A stretch of 64,000 nt of DNA, taken from assembly GCF_029714425.1 (NCBI RefSeq), contig NZ_CP121668.1, forward strand, positions 5,167,501 to 5,231,500, read 5' to 3'. The position numbers were made by a program, and so were the translations under genes. Each line of letters begins with the position of its first letter. Position 1 is the stretch's first letter. Of this stretch, positions 26,201-35,172 are shown piece by piece. Origin of the DNA: Bradyrhizobium sp. CB2312. GTDB lineage: Bacteria > Pseudomonadota > Alphaproteobacteria > Rhizobiales > Xanthobacteraceae. The notes under the pieces were generated by a model, which saw only the letters and a list, made by a program, of their open reading frames with translations, was not told the origin of the DNA and did not search any database.

Positions 26201-26418
26201 TGGCCGAGCTGCCGCTCCAGGGGCGCCGTGATCAGCGAGGCGATCACGTCGGGGCTCGCGCCCGGCAGCTGCGTCGTCACCTGCACGGTCGGGAAATCGA
26301 CCTGCGGCAGCGCGGAGACCGGCAGCGCGAAATAGCCGAGGGCGCCGCCGATCAGGAGCGCGATGCCGAGCAGCGAGGTCGCGATCGGACGTCGGATGAA
26401 GGGTTCGGAGACACCCAT
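23269..26418 (-). CDS. RND multidrug efflux permease, MdtB-like
   Basis: 1049 residues. MGVSEPFIRRPIATSLLGIA, LPQVDFPTVQVTTQLPGASP, TM4 GTGFVVDDAIVMIENIVRHM with the Asp pair, PKGFLPLQDTASITAVTEAG after the mid loop, and GIVKKNAIMMIDFALEAERG then LYTTPVIYLALDRINRR. It is clearly related to the following pump but diverged, as in MdtB/MdtC. Starts 37 bp after the membrane-fusion-protein gene. Confidence 0.93.
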   Translation of the reverse strand: MGVSEPFIRRPIATSLLGIALLIGGALGYFALPVSALPQVDFPTVQVTTQLPGASPDVIASLITAPLERQLGQIPSLSAMNSTSSFGVSQISLQFDLNRDIDGATQDVQAAINAAAGVLPKTLPYPPTYAKVNPADAPVMTLALRSDTISLRAMSDIADTLLAQRLSQISGVGRVSVLGGLKPAVRIQADLARLAAYGIAMEDLRTAIANANVSGPKGSLDGAQQSYIIAANDQIAAADAYKPVIIAYRNGSPVTIADVAQIVDGLENDRTGGWYQGSPAVIIDIQRQPGANVIDVVSQIRAEIPKVQRAIPAGVNLTIVSDRTVTIRASVRDVQFTLILSVVLVTLVVLLFLRSLRATLIAGVALPLSLITSFGIMYFAGFSLDNLSLMALTIGTGFVVDDAIVMIENIVRHMENGESAMEASLKGASEIGFTVISLTVSLIAVFIPLLFMSGLVGRMFREFALTLTIAVVTSAVVSLTLTPMMCSRLLRHAHEELAVPGLAAISRFIDRTVEFYHRTLLWVLERQRATLVVTFATLAATLVLYVVAPKGFLPLQDTASITAVTEAGPDVSFAEMQKRQAEAADAIKADPDVVGVVSVIGAGSVNPTTNVGRLVMTLKPRGERRDDVSVVVNRLKERVSAIPGMTVYFQPVQDVQISTQSSRSQYQYTLTGTDAALVSEWARKLVTEMRRDPLFRDVSSEAQEGGLRAQLDVDRTRAGQLGVSLQGITDTLNDAFAQRQISTIYGQANQYRVVLEALPMYQRDPSILSKLYLPGAAGAIAGAPNAQVPLSAVATLKRTTAPLAISHQAQFPSISLSFNLAPGAALGDAVEAVKIIETRIGMPNSIVGVYAGDAAEFSKALAGQPWLLLAAVITIYIVLGVLYESYIHPITILSTLPSAGVGAILALILCGQDLSVIGLIGIILLMGIVKKNAIMMIDFALEAERGQGMSPNEAIVQACLLRFRPIMMTTLAALFGALPLAIESGTGAELRFPLGISIIGGLLLSQLLTLYTTPVIYLALDRINRRLEQALPPAESGGPPVAGATEGMQ

Positions 26419-26455
26419 GGGTTACGCCTGCCGCTTCACGCGGCTGTTGTCGGGA

Positions 26456-27880
26456 TCATGGCTGCTTGGCTCCAGCTCCCGATGAGGCCCCCGGCCCCGG
26501 TGCAGGTCCTGTCTGGCCCTTCTGGTCGCCTTCGCTGCTCTTGCGCTTGGCGTGGAACTCGCCGTCCTTGGCTTGTCCGTCCTTTTGCGAGTCCTTCTGA
26601 CCGTCGGTCTGGCTGTTCTTGGCACCGTCTTTCTTCTGCGCATCGCCCTGCGGCCCGCGCGAGCGCTTGCGCGGGGCGAGATCGGCGGACGGGGTCTGGT
26701 CGTCGCGGCCGATGACGACCTTGGAGCCGTCGGACAGATTGGCAAAGCCTGTCGTGACGACCTTATCGGTCGGCGACAGGCCGCTCGCGATCACGGCGTC
26801 ATGCTCGTTCTGCTGCGTCACCGTCACGGGCTTGGCCGAGACCACATTGTCCTCGCCGATGACGTAGCTGAAGGTGCCGATCGGGCCGCGCTGCACCGCC
26901 GAGGTCGGCACCACGAGCGCTTGCATCAAGGTCTCGACCTTGAGGCGGACATTGACGAACTGGCCTGGCCAGAGCTGGTAGTTGGCGTTGGGGAACTCGG
27001 CCTTGAGCCTCAGCGTGCCGGTGGTCTGGTCGACCTGGTTGTCGATGCCGGTGAGTTTGCCGGTGTCGATCACGGTGACGCCGTCATTGCCGAACACGTC
27101 GACAGCGAGCGTGCCCTTTGCGGCGGCCGCGTTGACGCGCATGATCTGCTGCTGCGGAAGGCTGAACCACACCGCGATCGGCTGCAACTGCGTGATCACC
27201 ACGAGGCCCGTGGTGTCGGCGGCGTGGATGATGTTGCCCTGGTCGACCTGGCGCAGGCCGGCGCGGCCCGAGAGTGGCGCCACGATCTTGGTGTAGCTCA
27301 GCGTCGCCGCAGCGTTGTCGATCGCGGCCTGGTCCGCCTTGACCAGCGCCTCGGTCTGCGCGACCAGCGCGCGCTGGGTGTCTGCCTGCTGCTTGGAGCC
27401 GGCATTGGAGGCAGCGAGCTGCTCGTAGCGCGTCAGGTCGATGCGTTGGTTGGCGAGCTGGGCCTGGTCCTGCGCCTTCTTGGCAACCGCCTGGTCGTAG
27501 GTCGCCTGATAGAGCGCGGGATCGATCTCGCCGAGCACGTCGCCCTTCTTGACGTCCTGGCCTTCGGTGAAATTGACCGCGATCAGCTTGCCGTCGACCT
27601 GCGAACGTACGGTCACGGTGTTGAGTGCGCGGATCGCGCCGACGCCGTCGAGAAAGACCGGGACGTCCTGGATACGTGGGGTCGCAGCCAATACCGGCAC
27701 GGGCAGATCGGGCCGCTGGTTGCGGTTGTTCGCCTGCTGCTGGTGCATCGCGCTCCAGCCGATATAGCCAAGGCCGCCAAGGATCGCGAGCGTGATCAGG
27801 GTCATGACGAAGCCGCGGCCGCGCGACTTTTTCGCCGTCCCCTCTTTCGCGCTTTCCTTCTTATCCGGCTTAAAGAGCAT
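26456..27880 (-). CDS. RND periplasmic membrane-fusion protein, MdtA-like
   Basis: 474 residues from the ATG at 27880 (MLFKPDKKESAKEGTAKKSR). One N-terminal anchor (FVMTLITLAILGGLGYIGWS), then PVPVLAATPRIQDVPVFLDG, the lipoyl half-motifs VTVRSQVDGKLIAVNFTEGQ and QGNIIHAADTTGLVVITQLQ, a helical hairpin between, and beta-barrel/MP domains (LRLKAEFPNANYQLWPGQFV). It bridges the pumps to the outer-membrane factor. The last ~75 residues are an unusual hydrophilic tail rich in Lys/Asp/Gln (DGQKDSQKDGQAKDGEF). Its start overlaps the NodT-type gene by 11 bp. Confidence 0.92.
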   Translation of the reverse strand: MLFKPDKKESAKEGTAKKSRGRGFVMTLITLAILGGLGYIGWSAMHQQQANNRNQRPDLPVPVLAATPRIQDVPVFLDGVGAIRALNTVTVRSQVDGKLIAVNFTEGQDVKKGDVLGEIDPALYQATYDQAVAKKAQDQAQLANQRIDLTRYEQLAASNAGSKQQADTQRALVAQTEALVKADQAAIDNAAATLSYTKIVAPLSGRAGLRQVDQGNIIHAADTTGLVVITQLQPIAVWFSLPQQQIMRVNAAAAKGTLAVDVFGNDGVTVIDTGKLTGIDNQVDQTTGTLRLKAEFPNANYQLWPGQFVNVRLKVETLMQALVVPTSAVQRGPIGTFSYVIGEDNVVSAKPVTVTQQNEHDAVIASGLSPTDKVVTTGFANLSDGSKVVIGRDDQTPSADLAPRKRSRGPQGDAQKKDGAKNSQTDGQKDSQKDGQAKDGEFHAKRKSSEGDQKGQTGPAPGPGASSGAGAKQP

Positions 27881-29291
27881 TGACCGGTTTCTCCATGCGC
27901 GGCTCCCAGCCGCCGCCGAGCGCCTGATATAGGCTGACGATGGCAAGAAGCCGTGCGAGTTGGGCCTGCCACAGCGCGTCTTCCGCCTGAAATAGTGTCT
28001 GCTGGACGTTCAGCACGGTCACGATGTCAGCGGTGCCGGCGCGCAATTGCTGCTCGGCGAGATCGAAGGCGCGCCGGGACGAGGTGACGACATCGCGCTG
28101 CAATTGCAGCTTGATCGTGGTCTGCTTGATCGAGTACAGCGCATTGTCCACGTCGGCAAAAGACTGGACGATGGTCTTGCGGTAGGTCTGGAGCAATTCA
28201 TCCTGCCGCGCCTTCGCGAATTCGAAATTGCCGAGGATCTTGCCACCGTCGAAGATCGGCTGCGTCGCGCTGCCGACGAGCTGGAAGAACGCCGCATGCG
28301 GCTGGAACAGCGACACCAGCGCCGAGCTCTGATAGCCGCCATTGCCGGTGAGCTGGATGGTCGGAAAGAACTGCGCGCGGGCATTGCCGATGTTCGCGGT
28401 GGCCGATGCAAGCTGCGCCTCCTGCCGGCGGATGTCCGGCCGCTGCGTCAAAATCTCCGACGGCAGGCCCGGCGTGACCTTGGGGATGCCGATGTTGTTC
28501 AGCGAGCCGCCGCGCACGCGCACGCTCTCCGGCGGCCGCGACACCAGCACGGCGAGCGCATTCACATTCTGGTCGAGCGTCTGGCGCAGCGGCGGCACCG
28601 ACGCCTTCTGGTTGCCCAGCACGCTCTCCTGCTGCGCGACGTCCAGATCGGTGCTGGTGCCGGCCTTGCGGCGCTCCTTGATGGCATCGAGGATGCGCTG
28701 TGCGCTCGCAATGTTGTTCTGCGCGGTCCGCAGGCGGTCCTGCGAGGCCAGCACCTGGAAATAGGCGTTGGCGACGGCTGCAAGCGTCGTCAGCGCGACG
28801 ACGTCACGATCGAAGCGGTTGGCGTTCGCCGTCTCTTCCGCCGTCTGCAGCGCATCGCGATTCTGGCCCCAGAAATCGAGCTGATAGCTGGCGCTGAGGG
28901 AGGCCGAATAGTTGACGACTTCGCGCCCGCCGATGGACAGGCCCGAGGCGCTCGAGCCCGAGGTGCGCGAATAGGTCTCCTGCCCGGTGCCGGACAGGCT
29001 CGGCAGCAGCGCCGCACCCGCCTGCCGCGCCTGGGCATCCGCCTGGACGATACGCGCGACGGCGGCGGCGATGTCGAGGTTGACGGTCTGCGCCTCCTCC
29101 ATCAGTTGCGTGAGCTCGGTGGAGCGGAAGCCGCGCCACCAATCCAGTGACGGCGGCGCATCGCCCTTGCCCGCATATTTGTACTGCGTGGGAACGTCGA
29201 GCGCGGGATCCGGGAGATCCTGGGTCAGCACGCAAGCCCCGGAACTGGCGGCGAGGCACAGCACCGCAAGCCAGCGCGCGGCGTGCCGCAT
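27870..29291 (-). CDS. NodT-family outer-membrane efflux lipoprotein
   Basis: 473 residues if started at the ATG at 29291 (MRHAARWLAVLCLAASSGAC). The lipobox ASSGAC places the modified Cys at residue 20. The protein then follows the NodT pattern: PSLDWWRGFRSTELTQLMEE, SLSASYQLDFWGQNRDALQT, PGLPSEILTQRPDIRRQEAQ, ATQPIFDGGKILGNFEFAKA, VLNVQQTLFQAEDALWQAQL. It forms the outer-membrane channel for the downstream MdtABC-like pump. GTG starts upstream (up to 29381) are possible, and GTG near 29345 has a G-rich site before it. First gene of the four-gene efflux operon. Confidence 0.9.
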   Translation of the reverse strand: MRHAARWLAVLCLAASSGACVLTQDLPDPALDVPTQYKYAGKGDAPPSLDWWRGFRSTELTQLMEEAQTVNLDIAAAVARIVQADAQARQAGAALLPSLSGTGQETYSRTSGSSASGLSIGGREVVNYSASLSASYQLDFWGQNRDALQTAEETANANRFDRDVVALTTLAAVANAYFQVLASQDRLRTAQNNIASAQRILDAIKERRKAGTSTDLDVAQQESVLGNQKASVPPLRQTLDQNVNALAVLVSRPPESVRVRGGSLNNIGIPKVTPGLPSEILTQRPDIRRQEAQLASATANIGNARAQFFPTIQLTGNGGYQSSALVSLFQPHAAFFQLVGSATQPIFDGGKILGNFEFAKARQDELLQTYRKTIVQSFADVDNALYSIKQTTIKLQLQRDVVTSSRRAFDLAEQQLRAGTADIVTVLNVQQTLFQAEDALWQAQLARLLAIVSLYQALGGGWEPRMEKPVNAL

Positions 29292-29898
29292 CCGGGGTGC
29301 AGACTCTGGGGACCGCCGCACGGCGATCGCAGAAACATCCTGTGTCACATCCACCCCCCGCCGGGCAGATCGAACCGCCACCGCCGAGCCGGATTAACCG
29401 ATTCGCGGCGGAACAGTCGGGGGGCGTTGGATAACTCGCTCACAGGTGATGCTTCCTCGGAACCGCGGGATTCATACTAGCCGGGTGCGGAACACCGGGA
29501 CAGTCCCGCAGGTGCGAGATGGTTGGCCGAGCCCATCGATATTGGAGCTGAAAAAATGCAAGATATGCCTGTCTTGCACAGACTTTTTGTATTTTCGAGC
29601 CGCAGCAAAGCGTGCTCAAGCTTACTAAGATTTCATGTGATATTGGCGCCACACCTGCGCGGAAGCCGTTTGATCCGGCTGCACCAGCAACAACCTGCAA
29701 CATGCTGCTTTGGCTCCGTCTCAAGCGCGCATGGGCGGTTCTCGCAAGGCCATCGATGATCGCAACTGAACGCGTCGCTGCCGCACATGTAGGTCCTCCG
29801 TCCTCCGCGCGCCGCAGCGCAAAAGCCTTCCCCTTTGGCCTCCCAAGCACTAGGTTCTGGCCAACCAGATCAACCCCTTGCCAGTGATTTCCCCCGAT
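29292..29898. other. Divergent intergenic region between efflux operon and cysK
   Basis: About 600 bp without a credible gene. The part around 29560-29660 is visibly more AT-rich than its surroundings (TTTTTGTATTTTCGAGC, TAAGATTTCATG), as expected of promoters. It should hold the promoters of the leftward efflux operon and of cysK. I could not assign a specific regulator site. Confidence 0.4.
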
Positions 29899-30933
29899 AT
29901 GACCACTCGAAACGACGTTGTCGAAGCCATCGGCAACACCCCGCTGATCAAGCTCAAGCGCGCTTCGGAGTTGACCGGCTGCACCATCCTCGGCAAGGCC
30001 GAGTTCATGAATCCCGGGCAGTCGGTGAAGGACCGCGCGGGCAAATGGATGATTCTGGAGGCCGAGAAGCGCGGCGAGCTCAAGCCGGGCGGTCTCGTGG
30101 TGGAAGCGACCGCCGGCAACACCGGCATCGGCCTTGCGGTCGTGGCGAGCGCGCGCGGCTACCGCACGCTGATCGTGATCCCGGAGACGCAGAGCCAGGA
30201 GAAGAAGGACTTTCTGAAGCTCTGCGGCGCCGAGCTGATCGAGGTGCCGGCCCTGCCCTACGCCAATCCCAACAACTACCAGCATGTCGGCCGCAGGCTG
30301 GCCGACGAGCTGCGCAAGACCGAGCCCAATGGCGTGCTGTTCGCCGACCAGTGGAACAATCTCGACAATGCCAAGGCGCATTACGAGTCCACCGGACCGG
30401 AGATCTGGGAGCAGACCGGCGGCAAGGTCGACGGCTTCGTCTGCTCGGTCGGCAGCGGCGGCACGCTCGCCGGCGTCAGCCGCTATCTGAAAGAGAAGAA
30501 CAAGGACGTCCGCATCGCCTGCGCCGATCCGCACGGCGCCGGCATGTACGAATACTTCAGGACCGGCGATGCCAAGGCGACGTCCGGCGGCTCGATCACC
30601 GAGGGCATCGGCCTCAACCGCGCGACCGCGATCGTCGAGACCGCGAAGGTCGATGACGCCTATCTCATTCCCGACACTGAGGCCGTCACCGTCATCTATG
30701 AGCTGCTCCAGCACGAGGGGCTCTGCCTCGGCGGCTCGACCGGAATCAACATCGCCGGCGCGATGCGGCTCGCAAAACAGCTCGGACCCGGCAAGACGAT
30801 CGTGACCGTGCTGTGCGATTCCGGCAGCCGCTATCAGTCCAAGTTGTTCAACGCGGACTTCATGCGCGCCAAGAACCTGCCCGTGCCGGAGTGGCTCGAG
30901 AAGCGCAGCAACATCAAGCCGCCGTTCGTCTAG
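29899..30933 (+). CDS. cysK: Cysteine synthase (O-acetylserine sulfhydrylase)
   Basis: 344 residues from the ATG at 29899 (MTTRNDVVEAIGNTPLIKLK). PLP-dependent beta-family enzyme making cysteine from O-acetylserine and sulfide. The PLP lysine is in NPGQSVKDRAGKWMILEAEK; the substrate loop is EATAGNTGIGLAVVASARGY; the phosphate-binding loop is VGSGGTLAGVSRYL; and GGSTGINIAGAMRLAKQLGP lies near the end. It is somewhat longer than typical CysK (~310-325), with extra C-terminal residues (VPEWLEKRSNIKPPFV). A TTG at 29878 is an alternative start. A palindromic repeat begins 36 bp after the stop. Confidence 0.92.
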   Translation: MTTRNDVVEAIGNTPLIKLKRASELTGCTILGKAEFMNPGQSVKDRAGKWMILEAEKRGELKPGGLVVEATAGNTGIGLAVVASARGYRTLIVIPETQSQEKKDFLKLCGAELIEVPALPYANPNNYQHVGRRLADELRKTEPNGVLFADQWNNLDNAKAHYESTGPEIWEQTGGKVDGFVCSVGSGGTLAGVSRYLKEKNKDVRIACADPHGAGMYEYFRTGDAKATSGGSITEGIGLNRATAIVETAKVDDAYLIPDTEAVTVIYELLQHEGLCLGGSTGINIAGAMRLAKQLGPGKTIVTVLCDSGSRYQSKLFNADFMRAKNLPVPEWLEKRSNIKPPFV

Positions 30934-30968
30934 GGGCCGCTGGTTGCGGCCGCCGGCGTTGTTGTTTT

Positions 30969-31020
30969 GAGCATGATCTCTTCGGAAAACCGCTTCACGC
31001 TTTTCCGGATCATGCTCTAA
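30969..31020. repeat. Dispersed palindromic repeat, copy 1 (GAGCATGATC family)
   Basis: Outer arms GAGCATGATC / GATCATGCTC and inner arms CGGAAAA / TTTTCCG form a long imperfect hairpin between the converging cysK and DUF805 genes. A second copy is at 55104-55154, with the same outer and inner arms. The right end (CTCTAA) contains the stop codon of the DUF805 gene. It may act as a two-way terminator. Confidence 0.85.
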
Positions 31021-31442
31021 GCGTGGCGGTCGCCAGGCCAGAACAGCAGCACCAGTGTCAGCGCGAGATTGACGATGCCGCCGACGACCGTGCCGGTATG
31101 CTCCTGGCCCATTGCAAGGTGCGGAAACTTCATCGCGACGACGTAGTCAACGATCATCAGCGCGATCCAGGCTGGCACCACGCAGACGGGATCCCAGCCG
31201 ATGTCGCGGAAGCGCATCGAGTACAGCGTGATGGTTGCCAGCGCGAAGAACACCATCGCCGCGATCATTCCCGAGCTCTTCAGGAGATCGTCGGGGCGAA
31301 CATTGGCCGGGTTGACGTTGCGCAGCACCGACATCGCGACCGCAAAGCAGATCGCGGTCATCACGACCGCGAGCGCGAGCGTGGCGAGGAAGAACTTCAA
31401 CCGTCCCAGGCGGGTATTGAAGCCAAATACCAGGTCGAGCAC
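31017..31442 (-). CDS. DUF805 inner-membrane protein
   Basis: 141 residues. DUF805 proteins open with a short amphipathic stretch (FGFNTRLGRLKFFLATLALA) followed by four membrane helices: residues ~15-38, ~55-80 (SGMIAAMVFFALATITLYSM), ~88-105 (VCVVPAWIALMIVDYVVAM) and ~118-136 (GGIVNLALTLVLLFW). The conserved RFRDIGWDP motif lies before helix 3. Function unknown. Its TAG stop is the edge of the adjacent palindromic repeat. Confidence 0.85.
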   Translation of the reverse strand: MLDLVFGFNTRLGRLKFFLATLALAVVMTAICFAVAMSVLRNVNPANVRPDDLLKSSGMIAAMVFFALATITLYSMRFRDIGWDPVCVVPAWIALMIVDYVVAMKFPHLAMGQEHTGTVVGGIVNLALTLVLLFWPGDRHA

Positions 31443-31570
31443 AGGCGCCCCCTTTTTGCGCCATAGGCGCAGAAAGAGCTTTCGAACGGGTGAAGCGGCC
31501 GAGGCGCAACCTTGGATATGGTTGCGGGGAGGTTATGGGACCCGGGACAAGTTGAGCCGAGCCGCGGTGC

Positions 31571-31660
31571 CGTAGGGTGGGCAAAGCGCAAGCGTGCCCA
31601 CCCTTTGTTGCGGCCGCGAGAGATGGCGGGCACGGCGCGAGGGCGCCTTTGCCCACCGTA
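31571..31660. repeat. Dispersed GTAGGGTGGGC repeat, copy 1
   Basis: Begins CGTAGGGTGGGCAAAGCGCA, with AGCGTGCCCACC, GAGATGGCGGGCACGGCGC and GCCTTTGCCCACCGTA. The same blocks in the same order occur at 61139-61230. The arms GGTGGGC and GCCCACC fold back on each other. It fills most of the gap between the DUF805 gene and aapP; nothing else is seen in 31443-31681. Confidence 0.85.
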
Positions 31661-31681
31661 TGGCAGCTACGGCAGCGCACT

Positions 31682-32419
31682 TCACCGCAAGATCTGGCTC
31701 AAAAACAGCTTCGTCCTGGCATGCTGCGGGGCCGCAAAAAACTCGTTCGGCGTGTTGGCCTCGATGATCTGGCCGGCGTCCATGAACACGACGCGGTTGG
31801 CGACCTCGCGGGCAAAGCCCATCTCGTGGGTGACGACCAGCATGGTCATGCCCTCCTCGGCGAGGTCGACCATGGTGTCGAGCACCTCCTTCACCATTTC
31901 AGGATCGAGCGCCGAAGTCGGCTCGTCGAACAGCATCACTTTCGGATTCATGGTCAGCGCGCGGGCGATGGCGACGCGCTGCTGCTGGCCGCCGGACATC
32001 TGGCCCGGAAACTTGTTGGCCTGGTGCGGGATCTTGACCCGCTCCAGGAATTTCATCGCGGTCGCCTCGGCGTCCCTCTTGGGAATGTTGCGCACCCAGA
32101 TCGGCGCCAGCGTGCAATTGTCGAGCACTGTCAGATGCGGGAACAGATTGAAGCTCTGGAACACCATGCCGACCTCGCGGCGCACCGCGTCGATGTGCTT
32201 GAGGTTCGGTCCGAGCTCGATGCCGTCGACGACGATCTCGCCCTCCTGGAACTCCTCCAGCGCGTTGATGCAGCGGATCAGCGTCGACTTGCCCGAGCCC
32301 GAGGGCCCGCAGATCACGATGCGCTCGCCCTTTTGGACCTCGAGGTCGATGTCACGCAGCACGTGGAAGTCGCCGTACCATTTGTTCAGGCCGGAAATCT
32401 TGACGATGGGCTCGGACAT
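31682..32419 (-). CDS. aapP: General L-amino-acid ABC transporter ATPase
   Basis: 245 residues ([20 protein letters not shown]). Walker [22 protein letters not shown]-loop [20 protein letters not shown], signature [19 protein letters not shown], Walker [17 protein letters not shown]-loop [13 protein letters not shown]. It powers the Aap importer with AapQ/M and AapJ. It is the last gene of aapJQMP, 11 bp after aapM. Confidence 0.93.
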   Translation of the reverse strand: MSEPIVKISGLNKWYGDFHVLRDIDLEVQKGERIVICGPSGSGKSTLIRCINALEEFQEGEIVVDGIELGPNLKHIDAVRREVGMVFQSFNLFPHLTVLDNCTLAPIWVRNIPKRDAEATAMKFLERVKIPHQANKFPGQMSGGQQQRVAIARALTMNPKVMLFDEPTSALDPEMVKEVLDTMVDLAEEGMTMLVVTHEMGFAREVANRVVFMDAGQIIEANTPNEFFAAPQHARTKLFLSQILR

Positions 32420-32430
32420 GGTGACCTCGA

Positions 32431-33951
32431 TCAGTTGCGACGGTGGGCGTTGAGACGGTGCTCGACGAAGAGCGAGTAGCGCGACATTCCAAAGCAGAAC
32501 AGGAAATAGATGATACCGGCGAAGGCAAAGCCCGTGAACAGGGTCGACGGCGTCGACCACTTCGGATCCGCGAACGAGGCGCGCAGCGAACCCAGCAAAT
32601 CGAACAGCGCGACGATGGAGACCAGCGAGGTATCCTTGAACAGCGAGATGAAGCTGTTGACGAGGTTCGGGATGACGTGGCGCAGAGCCTGCGGCAGCAC
32701 GATCAGCGACGTCGTCTTCCACCAGGACAGCCCGAGCGCCGCCGCCGCCTCGCCCTGCCCGCGCGGGATCGCGGCGAGGCCCCCGCGGACGTTCTCGGCC
32801 TGGTAGGCGCCCGTGAACAGCGCGATCCCGATCAGCGCACGGACGAGGCCGTCGACGGTGAAATTGCCCGGCAGGAACAGCGGCAGCATGTAGGTGGCGA
32901 AGAACAGCACGGTGATCAGCGGCACGCCGCGCCAGAACTCGATGAAGGCGATCGAGAAGATCCGGATCAGCGGAATGCTGGACCGGCGGCCGAGCGCCAG
33001 CGCAATGCCGATCGGCAATGACGTGACGATGCCGGCGACGGAGACCACGAGCGTCACCAGCAGACCGCCCCAGAGCCTCGTCTGCACGACCGCCAGTCCG
33101 CCATGATCGAGCCCCATCAGCTTGATCACGATGGCGACGGCGATGAACGTCACGATGCTCCACGCTAGGGGGCGCCATCCCGTGCGCACGCCGCCGCCGA
33201 GGACAAAGGCGATCAGCGAGACCACGGCCGTGGTGATTGCAAAATCGGTCCAGACCGATTGGCCCGAACCCTCGAGCTGGTCGCGCAGCGAGGTCAGCGG
33301 AAAGATCAGCCAGTAGATTGCCTTGCCGACCAGCAGGATGAGGTTGCCGACCGCCCACAACAGCGGGGCGATGGCCGAGGTCTTGCTGAGATTGAGCAGG
33401 ACCTGCCCGGCGCCGATGATGCTGTCGTCGAACAATTGCAGCAGGCCCGCGGTCCAGCTCACGCCGAAGCCCGAGATGCCGCCGCCATGCAGCAGGAAGA
33501 ATGCCACGATCGGAAAGGCGAAGAAGAACAGGCTGGCGTTCACCCCCTTCGCCGGCAGGCGCGGAACGAGCATCGGCACCAAAAGGACCGCCGCCAGGGC
33601 GAAGGTGAGGTTGACGCGCCAGCGCTCGGCCTCGGGATAGAAGCCATAGATCAATTGCGGCAGTTTTGCCTGGATGTACGGCCAGCAGGCGCCGACTGCA
33701 AACCCTGCGTTCTCGGTCAGGCACGCGGCGCGGTCACTGCCGGTCCAGACTGCGTCGACGAACAGAAATCTCACTGACGGAACGATGGTGAACCAGAGCA
33801 ACAGGGCACTGACGATGGTAATCAGGATGTTGGTCGGCGAGTTGAGCAGGCGCGTGCGCACGAGGCCAATGAAGCCTGTCGTCTTCATCGGCGCAGGACG
33901 CTCGGTGAGCAGATCCTGTCGGACATAGGCGGATGAGGTGATATCGGTCAT
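32431..33951 (-). CDS. aapM: General L-amino-acid ABC transporter permease AapM
   Basis: 506 residues from the ATG at 33951 ([20 protein letters not shown]), overlapping the aapQ stop as ATGA. Long form typical of AapM, with about eight or more membrane segments. The C-terminal permease core carries [40 protein letters not shown] and the EAA loop [20 protein letters not shown] then AAALGLSWW. It imports L-amino acids together with AapQ. The upstream extension in the same frame lies inside aapQ and is not part of the gene. Confidence 0.93.
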   Translation of the reverse strand: MTDITSSAYVRQDLLTERPAPMKTTGFIGLVRTRLLNSPTNILITIVSALLLWFTIVPSVRFLFVDAVWTGSDRAACLTENAGFAVGACWPYIQAKLPQLIYGFYPEAERWRVNLTFALAAVLLVPMLVPRLPAKGVNASLFFFAFPIVAFFLLHGGGISGFGVSWTAGLLQLFDDSIIGAGQVLLNLSKTSAIAPLLWAVGNLILLVGKAIYWLIFPLTSLRDQLEGSGQSVWTDFAITTAVVSLIAFVLGGGVRTGWRPLAWSIVTFIAVAIVIKLMGLDHGGLAVVQTRLWGGLLVTLVVSVAGIVTSLPIGIALALGRRSSIPLIRIFSIAFIEFWRGVPLITVLFFATYMLPLFLPGNFTVDGLVRALIGIALFTGAYQAENVRGGLAAIPRGQGEAAAALGLSWWKTTSLIVLPQALRHVIPNLVNSFISLFKDTSLVSIVALFDLLGSLRASFADPKWSTPSTLFTGFAFAGIIYFLFCFGMSRYSLFVEHRLNAHRRN

Positions 33952-35153
33952 GCGCCGAGGCTCCGGCTGACGCGCCAACCGTAGACGCTCATGATCGCGC
34001 TGGTGAGCAGCGAGATCAGAAGATAGACACCCATCGTCATGGCGATGATCTCGATCGCCTGCCCGGTCTGGCTCAGCGACGTGCCGGCCCATACCGAGAC
34101 GAGGTCAGGATAGCCGATCGCGACGGCAAGCGAGGAATTTTTGGTGAGATTGAGATACTGGTTGGTCAGGGGTGGCACGATCACGCGCATCGCCTGCGGC
34201 ACGACGATCAGCCGCAGCGTGGCGCCGCGGCTGAGGCCGAGCGAGGACCCCGCCTCCATCTGGCCCTTGTGGACGGACAGGATGCCGGCGCGGACGATCT
34301 CGGCGATGAAGGCGGCGGTATAGGTCGACAGCGCCAGCGTCAGCGCCACGAACTCCGGAATGATGCGCGAGCCGCCGGCGAAATTGAACCCCTTGAGCTG
34401 CGGCAGCTCGACGGTGAAAGGCAAACCGAACACCAGTATGGTGGCAAGCGGCAGGCCGAACAGCAGGCCCAGCACATAGGGCCAGATGCGGATCAGCTGC
34501 CCGCGTTGGAACAGGGCGCGCCGCGCCTGGATGCGCAAGGCCAGCGACGCGACGATGCCGAGGGCCAGCACCGCAAGGAACGGGACCAGGCCGCTTCCGC
34601 CGATCGGTGATGGAATGACGAGGCCACGATTGCTGATGAAGGCGATGCCCAGCAGCGAAATGCTTTGCCTGGGATTGGGCAGCGCCGCGAGCACCGCCAG
34701 GTACCAGAACAGGATCTGGAACAGCAGCGGCAGGTTCCGGATGATCTCGACGTAGATCTCGCCGACGCGCGACAAGAGCCAGTTCGGCGACAGCCGGCAC
34801 AGCGCGACGATGAAGCCGATCACGGTGGCGAAGAAGATGCCAACCACCGAGACCACGAGCGTGTTCAGGAGCCCGACCACGAACACGCGCAGGAACGTGT
34901 CCGAGCCGGTGTAGGAGATCAGGGTCTGGTTGACGTCGAAGCCGGCATTGTTGCGGAGGAAGCCGAAGCCGGCGGCGATGTGCTGGTTCTCGAGGTTGGC
35001 GCGGGTGTTGGAGACGATCTCGTAGCCGATCCAGCCCAGGATCGCCGCGAAGGCAAACTGGACGACGACGCCGTTCCAGCCTGCCTTGCCGCCCAGAATG
35101 CGCCTGATCTTCAGCGCGATCTGGGCCGGCGGTTTTCGAGCCTCGGTGCTCAT
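33948..35153 (-). CDS. aapQ: General L-amino-acid ABC transporter permease AapQ
   Basis: 401 residues (MSTEARKPPAQIALKIRRIL). VQFAFAAILGWIGYEIVSNT is the first membrane segment; then FLRVFVVGLLNTLVVSVVGI, YVEIIRNLPLLFQILFWYLA, and the EAA loop YTAAFIAEIVRAGILSVHKG then QMEAGSSLGLSRGATLRLIV. Partner of AapM in the inner membrane. It starts 19 bp after aapJ. Confidence 0.93.
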   Translation of the reverse strand: MSTEARKPPAQIALKIRRILGGKAGWNGVVVQFAFAAILGWIGYEIVSNTRANLENQHIAAGFGFLRNNAGFDVNQTLISYTGSDTFLRVFVVGLLNTLVVSVVGIFFATVIGFIVALCRLSPNWLLSRVGEIYVEIIRNLPLLFQILFWYLAVLAALPNPRQSISLLGIAFISNRGLVIPSPIGGSGLVPFLAVLALGIVASLALRIQARRALFQRGQLIRIWPYVLGLLFGLPLATILVFGLPFTVELPQLKGFNFAGGSRIIPEFVALTLALSTYTAAFIAEIVRAGILSVHKGQMEAGSSLGLSRGATLRLIVVPQAMRVIVPPLTNQYLNLTKNSSLAVAIGYPDLVSVWAGTSLSQTGQAIEIIAMTMGVYLLISLLTSAIMSVYGWRVSRSLGA

Positions 35154-35172
35154 CGCCGCGGATCAGGCGGGA

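Noticed and set aside
19892..26715. Two very long plus-strand open frames (over 1000 codons each) opposite the RND pump genes
   Set aside because: Their translations are His/Arg/Asp/Gly-rich with no domain pattern, and they exactly mirror the two real RND genes. They are a product of high-GC codon usage on the other strand.
29446..29887. Short plus-strand frames in the efflux-cysK gap
   Set aside because: No ribosome-binding sites, no family features and poor codon usage; treated as promoter region.
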